This document shows positions 35,640 through 43,425 of a DNA stretch of 64,000 bases, in pieces. Each line of letters opens with the position of its first letter. The stretch's first letter is position 1. Source of the DNA: Bacillus sp. OV322 (lineage in GTDB: Bacteria; Bacillota; Bacilli; Bacillales; DSM-1321); the NCBI RefSeq assembly GCF_900112495.1, contig NZ_FOMA01000004.1, positions 186,001 through 250,000 on the forward strand, written 5' to 3'. Both the position numbers and the translations under genes were made by a program. The notes under the pieces were generated by a model. That model saw nothing but the letters and a program-made list of their open reading frames with translations. It had not been told where the DNA came from and did no database searches.

Positions 35640-37243
35640 TGAAGAACTATTTTCAAAACCAAAAAGGATATGCGCTGGTTATCGTATTGCTTTTTATTGC
35701 GGTCGTTGCTATCGGTACAGTCACCATGTACAGCTATTCCGTCAATTCGCAGAAATTCATTAATACATCCAGTGCTTCCGTTCAGGATAAATTAAGGGCG
35801 GAAAGAATCATGGATGAAGCCATCATGAAAGTCCAGACAGGGCTGGAGGCTATTAATCCGACTCTTACTAATGCTTCTCCGATCATTGATAAAATAACTG
35901 CATTAATAAATAATGTAAATGCTTCTAGCGGCGGGAAATATAACATTGTCCAGACTGTTACAGAAGATGGTCAAAGAGAAGGCGTTTATAATGTCAACGC
36001 TACATTTACTGTATACGTTAATAAAAACGGAAAAAAACTGGTGAAAACGGTCGCATTATCCACTATTAAAGACATTTTTCAATATAGTGCCGTAAGTAAT
36101 AGTGATTTCAAATTAAATGGTTCCGCCTATTTACAAGGTGATGTATTTACAAATGGCAATTTGTATTCCCTTAATTACGGAAAATTCCTATATGGAAAAT
36201 ATTCTTATGCACCAACCTCATTTCCGGCCATAGATGGGAAACTTACTGTTAAAGGCTCTATAAACGGCGGAACTATGAATGGCTTAAATCCTATATGGAC
36301 CCCAGTGCCCAAGAACACTCAAAATTTACAAAGTATATTTTCATTGGCACCGGTCATTAAAGATAGAAATACAAGCTTTACACCAATCGCTGTCAGCAGC
36401 ATAATAGTTCAAAAATCTGCTTATCCAGCTAACGGCAATAACTTTCCATACTATGGAAATACTTCTAGCTGGTTTTATAATTATCCTGTGACCTATAACA
36501 CATCCGAAACGATAAGAGGAAATGCCCGTTATAATCCATTAGTGATAGGTAATAACGGAAACTTAACAATAAATGGCGATCTTATAGTAAATGGTTCTCT
36601 AACCATAACAGGTAACGGCAAGCTTACCGTTAATGGAAATATTTACGTATCAGAAAACGCAACTTTAAGCGGTACTCTAAACCTTGCTCAAAATAAATAT
36701 ATTTATATAAATAAAAAAGCAACCATAGAGAGTTTCACGCTAAACGGACAAATGTATGTAGGTCAAAATGTAGATATACAAGAAGACTTCAATACAAATG
36801 GTACTCTTTATGCTAAAACTGGAATTGAAGTTACGAATCTATCTAATAACAGTGGAGGAACTTTAGTATTAATTTGTGATGGGATGATAAAGGTTTCTAA
36901 TAATAATCAGTTTGAGGATAATCCTAAGGAAATAAATGCCTATTTCTATTCCAATAGTTCACTTGAAATATATGGGGTAGGATCTAATTTAAAAATAAAT
37001 GGCGGTGTCTATGGAAATCCTGTTGAATTAAACGCAATGAAAGGGAAAACAAGCACCAGTCAATTTAAAAATTCATTTGAAAACGGTGGTTTGTGGTTTG
37101 AAAATAACCAGCTTGGCCTTGAACCTTCTAAATCAAGGTTATCCATTATTTTTAAAAATGAAATGATTTATAACCCTCCAAACGGTATTCCTACTGTAGA
37201 GAAAATCTCCATGAAGGAAATCGAAAAACATTATACGAAGTAA
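35639..37243 (+). CDS. PilX-like protein with beta-helix region
   Basis: A 534-residue protein starting at 35639 (AGGTG upstream). The N-terminus (QKGYALVIVLLFIAVVAIGT) is PilX-like: a pilin-type helix with Ala in place of the usual Thr-Leu-Ile-Glu. The middle (about 155-470) contains regular short strands such as NLTINGDLIVNGSLTITGNG and NGTLYAKTGIEVTN. Their spacing suggests a right-handed beta-helix, as in bactofilin-like polymer-forming domains. It is much larger than normal minor pilins, so it may form a tip adhesin. The function is inferred only. Confidence 0.75.
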   Translation: MKNYFQNQKGYALVIVLLFIAVVAIGTVTMYSYSVNSQKFINTSSASVQDKLRAERIMDEAIMKVQTGLEAINPTLTNASPIIDKITALINNVNASSGGKYNIVQTVTEDGQREGVYNVNATFTVYVNKNGKKLVKTVALSTIKDIFQYSAVSNSDFKLNGSAYLQGDVFTNGNLYSLNYGKFLYGKYSYAPTSFPAIDGKLTVKGSINGGTMNGLNPIWTPVPKNTQNLQSIFSLAPVIKDRNTSFTPIAVSSIIVQKSAYPANGNNFPYYGNTSSWFYNYPVTYNTSETIRGNARYNPLVIGNNGNLTINGDLIVNGSLTITGNGKLTVNGNIYVSENATLSGTLNLAQNKYIYINKKATIESFTLNGQMYVGQNVDIQEDFNTNGTLYAKTGIEVTNLSNNSGGTLVLICDGMIKVSNNNQFEDNPKEINAYFYSNSSLEIYGVGSNLKINGGVYGNPVELNAMKGKTSTSQFKNSFENGGLWFENNQLGLEPSKSRLSIIFKNEMIYNPPNGIPTVEKISMKEIEKHYTK

Positions 37244-37257
37244 ACGACTTCTCAATC

Positions 37258-37304
37258 AAAAAAACATTGCCCTTTCGTTCCAGAAAGGCAATGTTTTTTT
37301 TGTT
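37258..37304. terminator. Bidirectional terminator between the pilin-like operon and the CPBP-like gene
   Basis: ACATTGCC-TTTC and GAAA-GGCAATGT (about 37264-37294) form a stem with a T run on the plus side and an A run (T on minus) on the other. It lies between two convergent stop codons. Confidence 0.85.
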
Positions 37305-37310
37305 ACATAT

Positions 37311-38102
37311 TCATATAGCTTCCGCAACATTATTTTCTCTCTTCTTTTCAATACTCTTTCCTCGATAATATATGTAGGAAACAGCAAACAGCAATGCGGC
37401 AAATGTTAATACAATCATGTTATTAAGCACAAAATCTATATTTCCCTTGTTAATTACCAGTATTCCCCCGCCTTCTTTGCCATTCAGCCCATAAAGCAGA
37501 CCAAAGGCTGTATTCAATCCAAAATGAATCCCTGTATCTGCCCAAATAGAACCTGTTTTTAAAAAAGAATAGGTTAAAGAAAGGCCAAGGATCATAGAGA
37601 AAACAAAATTCATAACAGTCAGGCCGCCATTCCAAAAGTCATCTGCCGCATAAACAAAAATACTGATGCCGGCCAAGTATATTGGAGCAAGCTTCCCCTT
37701 TAGGAGGTTAATAATTAATCCTCTTGTTATTAAATCATTGATTAGTGATCCTAATAAAAACCCGACAGCGACAAACACCAGTGTCATCACCGCATCCATC
37801 CCTGATTTGATGCCAATGATTTCAAATTTCCCAAGCCTCCAGTATATCGCATACATAATCGCCCATGCACCAAATCCCATTATGAAGCTTGCTGTAAAGT
37901 ACTTTAGGCTTTTCTGATCCAACCTCAAACCTATCCCTTTAAGTCCATCGAGGCCATTTATCTTTGCTATGTATGAAGCAATCGGAAAAAACAGCAAAAG
38001 ACAGATAAATTGAGCGGCACCGTTTGATATAAAATGTGCTGAAGCATTGAAATATACGTCTAATATAAAAATACTCGCCGCTCCCGTTATAAATTTCTTC
38101 AT
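37311..38102 (-). CDS. CPBP-family membrane protein lacking the usual catalytic residues
   Basis: A 263-residue polytopic protein with about eight hydrophobic helices, resembling the CPBP (CAAX protease / bacteriocin-processing) family. The first family motif, normally EExxxR, reads LINDLITRG, so both glutamates are replaced. The second motif histidine is not evident (FVYAADDFW). The third region IHFGLNTAFGLLYG is kept. It is therefore probably not an active protease of the standard type. It lies downstream of the diguanylate cyclase gene in the same direction, with a 76-base gap. Confidence 0.65.
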   Translation of the reverse strand: MKKFITGAASIFILDVYFNASAHFISNGAAQFICLLLFFPIASYIAKINGLDGLKGIGLRLDQKSLKYFTASFIMGFGAWAIMYAIYWRLGKFEIIGIKSGMDAVMTLVFVAVGFLLGSLINDLITRGLIINLLKGKLAPIYLAGISIFVYAADDFWNGGLTVMNFVFSMILGLSLTYSFLKTGSIWADTGIHFGLNTAFGLLYGLNGKEGGGILVINKGNIDFVLNNMIVLTFAALLFAVSYIYYRGKSIEKKRENNVAEAI

Positions 38103-38178
38103 AAGTATCTCCTCTTCATCTCCATAGAAAAGCAGGAGATCTCTGTATGAAATCCCCTGACATTTTTGTATTCAGCTG

Positions 38179-39900
38179 TTACCCCACATACTGCGCAACC
38201 TTATTCCGCCCAGCCTGCTTTGCGCCTGTGTACATGGCGCGGTCTGCGTGGCGGATAAGGGCCTGGGCGTCTTCTGCATCGGTCGGCGCAGAGGCCACAC
38301 CGATGCTTGCCGTGATAGGCACAAGCAGCTTACTGCGGTGCTCGTCCAGGTCGGAATGGACGGTGAATGGCTTGTTGGCAATAGACAGACGGATGAATTC
38401 AGCAAAATCATATGCCTCCGCTTTCTCCATATTAGGCAGCAGCATGACGAATTCTTCCCCGCCGTATCTGGCAAGCACTCCACGTTTGCCGATAATCTGG
38501 TCAAGCCTTTCTGCCAGCTGTGTGAGAATTTCATTACCGCTTTGATGGCCATATGTGTCGTTCACCGATTTAAAACGGTCAATATCAAGCAGTATGATCG
38601 ATAGGCTTTTTAAGATATTCATGTCCAATTTATTGAACTCTTCCTGCAGCTTTGCATCGAAGTAACGGAAGTTGTATAGGTTTGTCAGCGCACATCTCTC
38701 GCTCTGCTGTCTGGCCTTTTCATGATGGCGGGCATTTTCGATGGCTACCCCAAGATAAGAGCATAAAATATCCATAATCATCATTTGATATTGTTCGTAT
38801 GCCCGTTTTTTTGCTGAAGTCATGACTACAACACCTACAACAAGGTTATTGCGGACAATCGGGACAGCCAGAATGCTTTCAACATGCTCGGGAAACACAC
38901 CTGTGTCGAGATGGCTCCATTCTTTTCGCGAATGATAGAATTGGGCTTTTCTTGTTTTCCACACAGTCCCGCAGACTCCGGAATCCAGCCTCATGGCCTT
39001 CATTCGTTTATCCATTTCTTTTCCATTCTCTGTATATCTCAAAAGCTGTATTTCTATTTCTTTATTGAATACGTCAAAAATATAAGCTCCTTCTGCAGAA
39101 ATGATGGCCGAGATGCGGTCAATGAATAAACTGAGCACCTCTTCCTTCTGAAGGCTTTGAGTGAGCTGCTGACCGAATTTGCTCGCCTCTTTCAAGTGGG
39201 CATTCATTTCTTTCGAATTATAATAGAGCCTCAAAATCAAAGACATGCTGATGATCGGGATTCCGATCAGCAGGATGGAAACCATGCCCATTTGCTGATA
39301 AACCAAAAATAAAATAATCCCGATAGGAAGTATCATCAGTGTCGATACACCATCCCACAGGGTATCAATTGTAAAAAGCGTGAACTTCTTTTTATGCAAA
39401 GACATTTGCACAAAAGCAATCAAAAAGCTGTTTAATACAAAATAAGCAAGCTGATAGACAATGACATACCATAAATGTGAAGCATCAAGCATTCCGTTAA
39501 ATTCAGCGCTGCCGCCAATGGCATAATAAATCATGCCGCTCAAAAGGCAGACAAAGAAAAAAATCAGCGAATTCAGCGGAAAACGATATATTTCACTTTT
39601 TCCAAGCCGCAACGTCAATAGCAAAAAGACGAATGCCAGCTGGGTAACAATAATTTCTGCAGATAGTCCAAACACGAGAAAGACAGCCAGAGAAACTCCC
39701 TGATATGCTGAAATGGGAATGTTATTAATGATGATTGGAATATACGAAAGAATTCCCATCAAAATTAAAAAGAAAGCCATATCCAAAAGGCCTCTGTCCA
39801 GGTTTAGAGGGTAGAAATGTAATGTCATCATTAGCCCCGCCGGAATAATCAGGAGCCATAATATCCACACTGTGAGCTGTTTGCCTTTTGACACATCCAT
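38179..39900 (-). CDS. Membrane-bound diguanylate cyclase (GAF-GGDEF)
   Basis: A 573-residue protein. Residues 1-220 hold about six or seven membrane helices. A GAF-like domain (about 235-390) contains MKAMRLDSGVCGTVWKT. The GGDEF domain (about 410-573) has DIDRFKSVNDTYGH and the active-site motif RYGGEEF near residue 479, so it should make cyclic di-GMP. The RxxD product-inhibition site five residues before GGEEF is absent (GKRG). It is placed beside a pilus locus whose PilB has MshEN motifs, which suggests it serves the pilus. Confidence 0.92.
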   Translation of the reverse strand: MDVSKGKQLTVWILWLLIIPAGLMMTLHFYPLNLDRGLLDMAFFLILMGILSYIPIIINNIPISAYQGVSLAVFLVFGLSAEIIVTQLAFVFLLLTLRLGKSEIYRFPLNSLIFFFVCLLSGMIYYAIGGSAEFNGMLDASHLWYVIVYQLAYFVLNSFLIAFVQMSLHKKKFTLFTIDTLWDGVSTLMILPIGIILFLVYQQMGMVSILLIGIPIISMSLILRLYYNSKEMNAHLKEASKFGQQLTQSLQKEEVLSLFIDRISAIISAEGAYIFDVFNKEIEIQLLRYTENGKEMDKRMKAMRLDSGVCGTVWKTRKAQFYHSRKEWSHLDTGVFPEHVESILAVPIVRNNLVVGVVVMTSAKKRAYEQYQMMIMDILCSYLGVAIENARHHEKARQQSERCALTNLYNFRYFDAKLQEEFNKLDMNILKSLSIILLDIDRFKSVNDTYGHQSGNEILTQLAERLDQIIGKRGVLARYGGEEFVMLLPNMEKAEAYDFAEFIRLSIANKPFTVHSDLDEHRSKLLVPITASIGVASAPTDAEDAQALIRHADRAMYTGAKQAGRNKVAQYVG

Positions 39901-40038
39901 GTTCCACCGCTCCTTTCTCTTATATCGGGCATATTGAAATCTATGAATAGTTTATCTGGTAAAATAGTCTCGATTTTAAGAATATTTTAACAAATATATA
40001 CAATATTGTCACACTAATTTATTTTCGTTCATTTATTA

Positions 40039-41343
40039 TTATTTCAGTCTATCAGAAAGCCAGGCCCTGACTAGCGTTAAAAAATAAAGCGAACCTGTGA
40101 ATATGACCAGCTCATCTTCACCGATTTCCTGCAAAGCCTTCTGGGATGCGTTTCTCCAATCTCTTATTTCAATGGTATTGTCTGAACTGCTAGTCCCTAG
40201 CAGCTCTCTTGCACTTGCAGCTCGCTCATGTGGAAACTCTGTCACAATAACTTCAAAAGCGCTGTTCTCAATGGCAGCAAGCATTTTTTTGTAGTTTTTG
40301 TCTTTTAATGCAGAAAAAACAAAACGATATTTAAACTCTGGATAATTTTCACGCAATGTCTGCAGCAAAACATCCATTCCCGCCGGATTGTGTGCTCCGT
40401 CCAAGATGACCAGGGGATTTTTCGCTAAAACTTCAAAACGCCCATTCCACTTGGAACGCCAAATCCCCTCTTTCATGCTGCTTTCACTTATGGAAAAACC
40501 GTATTTTTCCTTCAAAAGGAGCACAGCAGCAAGCGCAAGTGCTGCATTGTCACCCTGATGCCTGCCAAGCATGCGGGACTTTACACCGGCCAGCCTGAAA
40601 GAATTCATGCTAAATGAAAAGGACTGCTGTACGGCATGTGAAGAATAATCCGATAGAATAAAGTCCTCGCCAAGCGTATATCGTTCAGAATGATTTTTTT
40701 CAGCTGTCTCAGCAATAATCCTGGCAGGCCCTGTTTCAATGGCGCCGGTAACTACCGGAACCCCCGGCTTGATGATTCCTGCTTTTTCCCCGGCAATTTC
40801 TTCAAGCGTATTGCCGAGAATATTGGTATGCTCAAGGGAGATCGAGGTAATGACAGATAACAGAGGAACCACAACATTTGTCGAGTCCAGCCGGCCGCCA
40901 AGCCCGGTTTCAAGCAAAACAATATCCGGCTTTTTTTTGCTGAAAAATAAGAGTGCCATGACGGTGAGTATTTCAAACGCGGTCGGACCGCAATTTTCTT
41001 CATCCATTTCTTGTATCACAGGATATATTTCCTGATAAATCGAGATGAAATCCTCATCGCTAATAGATTCCCGGTTCAGGCTGATCTGCTCGTTCACCTT
41101 CACCAGATATGGAGATGTGAACGCTCCCAAAGATATTCCTTCAGTTATCAGGATTTCTTTCATATAATTTAGAGTAGAACCTTTTCCGTTGGATCCGGCA
41201 ATATGCACATATTTCAGCTGCTGATGCGGATTACCGAGCCTTGCGAGAAGCCTTTCCATTCGCGATAAGCCAAAATCCATGCCAAGCTTGAGCTGTCTTT
41301 TTTCTATAGCACTGTTTATTTCATCCATTTTCGAGTATTTCAT
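40039..41343 (-). CDS. folC: Folylpolyglutamate synthase / dihydrofolate synthase
   Basis: A 434-residue Mur-ligase-like enzyme that adds glutamate to folates (and in many bacteria to dihydropteroate). P-loop IAGSNGKGSTLNYMKE near residue 47, LETGLGGRLDSTNV with metal-binding residues near 150, and the C-terminal LDGAHNPAGMDVL near 315 are intact. In B. subtilis it follows valS and precedes comC; here the ATP-grasp pair intervenes on the valS side and the pilus locus on the comC side. Confidence 0.97.
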   Translation of the reverse strand: MKYSKMDEINSAIEKRQLKLGMDFGLSRMERLLARLGNPHQQLKYVHIAGSNGKGSTLNYMKEILITEGISLGAFTSPYLVKVNEQISLNRESISDEDFISIYQEIYPVIQEMDEENCGPTAFEILTVMALLFFSKKKPDIVLLETGLGGRLDSTNVVVPLLSVITSISLEHTNILGNTLEEIAGEKAGIIKPGVPVVTGAIETGPARIIAETAEKNHSERYTLGEDFILSDYSSHAVQQSFSFSMNSFRLAGVKSRMLGRHQGDNAALALAAVLLLKEKYGFSISESSMKEGIWRSKWNGRFEVLAKNPLVILDGAHNPAGMDVLLQTLRENYPEFKYRFVFSALKDKNYKKMLAAIENSAFEVIVTEFPHERAASARELLGTSSSDNTIEIRDWRNASQKALQEIGEDELVIFTGSLYFLTLVRAWLSDRLK

Positions 41344-41445
41344 TATATAAGCCCCCTATACACAAAGAACCATGCAATATCATTCTCATCCTATCATAAT
41401 TCAAGGCAGAGAGATAATCTGATACCAAAAAGGAAGTGCATCACT

Positions 41446-42363
41446 ATGAATACGAAAGCATTACGCTGCTGGATCATTGTAAATGGATATTTGCAGCAGA
41501 AAAAATTTTCTGATTTAGCTCTTTTTATAAAACATTCAGCAGAACGTTACTCTGTCGATGCAGAGATTGTCCGCAATACTGAACTCATCCCTATGATTGA
41601 GGATGGCAAGCCTGTTCTTGCCGGCTTTAAGGGGGACCTGCCCGATTTCATTCTATTTATGGACAAGGATATCCATCTTGCCCGGCACCTGGAAACAATG
41701 GGCCTGCACGTTTATAACAGCAGTGAAGCAATCGATATTTGCGACAGCAAAGCAAAAACCCATCAAGCGCTCATAAACAGCGGAATTTCTATGCCTAAAA
41801 CAATCTTCCCTCCTTTTACCTATGAAGGAATCCTTAGGAATGATTATGAAGCTTTTGCAAAAATGGGGGAAGTGCTGGGTTATCCTCTTGTGATCAAAGA
41901 ATCGTATGGGTCATTCGGCCAGCAGGTTTATTTAATACATAATGAAGCAGAGCTTTTGGAAAAAATAGCTGTGCTTAAGCACAAGCCGTTCATCCTTCAG
42001 GAATTCATTTCACACAGCAAAGGCCGCGATATCCGGCTGAATGTAGTAGGAGATGCTGTGGCCGCTTCCATGTACCGGGAGTCCGAAACCGATTTCCGGG
42101 CCAATGTTACAGCCGGCGGCAAAACATATCCCTATACGCCGACAAAGGAAGAATGTGAGCTGGCCCTAAAATGCGCGAAAATCCTAAAAACTGATTTTGC
42201 TGGAGTGGATCTGCTGTTTGGGGAAAACGGCCCGCTGCTTTGTGAAGTAAATTCCAACGCCCACTTATTGAACATTTATGATTGTACAGGGGTTAATGTT
42301 GCAGACAGCATGATTTCTTATATTTTAAAAAAACAGTTTGGATTCGGGGCTGGCAATGAATAA
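41446..42363 (+). CDS. RimK-like ATP-grasp ligase, first of a pair
   Basis: A 305-residue ATP-grasp protein. A pre-ATP-grasp domain (1-100) ends in HVYNSSEAIDICDSKAKTHQALI, the RimK-type hinge. The ATP-grasp core has YPLVIKESYGSFGQQVYLI (nucleotide lysine and glycine loop), LQEFISHSKGRDIRLNVVGD and GVDLLF...LLCEVNSNAH, the metal ligands. RimK relatives join amino acids, often glutamate, to carboxyl ends of proteins or small molecules. The substrate here is unknown. Its stop overlaps the next start by 8 bp. Confidence 0.85.
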   Translation: MNTKALRCWIIVNGYLQQKKFSDLALFIKHSAERYSVDAEIVRNTELIPMIEDGKPVLAGFKGDLPDFILFMDKDIHLARHLETMGLHVYNSSEAIDICDSKAKTHQALINSGISMPKTIFPPFTYEGILRNDYEAFAKMGEVLGYPLVIKESYGSFGQQVYLIHNEAELLEKIAVLKHKPFILQEFISHSKGRDIRLNVVGDAVAASMYRESETDFRANVTAGGKTYPYTPTKEECELALKCAKILKTDFAGVDLLFGENGPLLCEVNSNAHLLNIYDCTGVNVADSMISYILKKQFGFGAGNE

Positions 42364-43207
42364 CGGTTGGCTTATCTACAGCAAAAGTGATGCAGAAAAA
42401 AATCAAGCCTATATCAACTGGATGCTTGAGGAGGCGGGTTTGCTCGGAATTTCCCTTGACCTTCATTTCAGGGAAGATTTCCAAATCGGATATCAAAACC
42501 AGGAGCTGTTCTTATCTCTTCACGGCAATAGTATTGATCTTCCCGGCTTCGCTATTGTCCGGACAATTGATCCTTTTTTCACAAAACAGCTGGAGCTCAT
42601 GGGAGTGAAGTGTTATAACTCCTCATTTGTTTCGGAAATCTGCAATGATAAAGCAAAAACACATCAATATCTGAGCACTCATGGAATTCCAATGGCAGAT
42701 ACCCTTTTTTATGAAACTTCATTGGACCGGGTATTTTCTTTTCCTTACATTGTCAAAGAGGTACATGGACGCGGCGGAAAAGCCGTCTATTTAGCGGAAA
42801 ATGAAAACGATAAAAAAAATATCAGGCTGGACCCTCACGGTAAATGGATTGTTCAAAGACCCGCGCAGCTAGGAAAGGATGTCCGTGTTTTTGTTATCGG
42901 CAAAAAAGTAATCGCAGCTGTGCTGCGGCATTCTGATCGTGACTTTAAGGCGAATTTTACGCTTGGCGGCAGCGCCTCCCTATATGAGCTATCAGAGGAT
43001 GAACACCTTCTTGCAGAAAAAATTGCCTCTTTATTTGATTTTGGGCTTGCCGGCATTGACTTTGTTTTCGATGAAGATGGCAGCCTGCTTCTGAATGAAA
43101 TTGAAGATGTGGTCGGAAGCCGGACATTGAGCATGCTTTCAGACATTAATCTTGTCAGGGAGTATTTAACATTCATTTTGGATGATTTGAATGCGGAATC
43201 TGAATAA
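42356..43207 (+). CDS. RimK-like ATP-grasp ligase, second of a pair
   Basis: A 283-residue paralogue of its neighbour; the ATG at 42356 is preferred because a GGGGCTGG site precedes it and it gives the same layout as the first protein. Landmarks match: CYNSSFVSEICNDKAKTHQYL, FPYIVKEVHGRGGKAVYLA, LGKDVRVFVIGKKVIAA and GIDFVFDEDGSLLLNEIED. The pair is divergent from folC and convergent with valS. Two linked ATP-grasp ligases suggest two successive ligations or a heteromer; both ideas are inference. Confidence 0.85.
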   Translation: MNNGWLIYSKSDAEKNQAYINWMLEEAGLLGISLDLHFREDFQIGYQNQELFLSLHGNSIDLPGFAIVRTIDPFFTKQLELMGVKCYNSSFVSEICNDKAKTHQYLSTHGIPMADTLFYETSLDRVFSFPYIVKEVHGRGGKAVYLAENENDKKNIRLDPHGKWIVQRPAQLGKDVRVFVIGKKVIAAVLRHSDRDFKANFTLGGSASLYELSEDEHLLAEKIASLFDFGLAGIDFVFDEDGSLLLNEIEDVVGSRTLSMLSDINLVREYLTFILDDLNAESE

Positions 43208-43235
43208 CGGCTGCACTGTGAACAAGCTTATTACA

Positions 43236-43282
43236 GAAACCAAAAGCCGCCCGGATATAATATTCCGGGCGGCTTTTGGTTA
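43236..43282. terminator. Bidirectional terminator between the ATP-grasp pair and valS
   Basis: CCAAAAGCCGCCCGGA (43240-43255) and TCCGGGCGGCTTTTGG (43264-43279) form a perfect 16-bp stem between convergent genes. Confidence 0.92.
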
Positions 43283-43425
43283 ACAAGGCGCTTGCGCTTT
43301 TTATTTAATCCAGCTACAGCGCCTAGCTCGCTGTGCAAAAGACGTTTTGTCCTCAGAAGGCAAAAAGCGCCTTCCAAGGACAAAACCCTATTTGCTTCGC
43401 GAGCTTGACAAGGCGCTTGCGCTTT
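43283..43425. repeat. Family-2 repeat abutting the valS stop codon
   Basis: About 145 bp starting near 43284 and ending at the valS stop. It carries the blocks CCTAGCTCGCTGTGCAAAAG and AAGGCAAAAAGCGCCTTCC and is bounded by AAGGCGCTTGCGCTTTTTAT on both sides. Closely related copies lie at 58165-58360 (same orientation, also abutting a stop codon) and as a tandem array at 46943-47440 (inverted). Confidence 0.75.
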
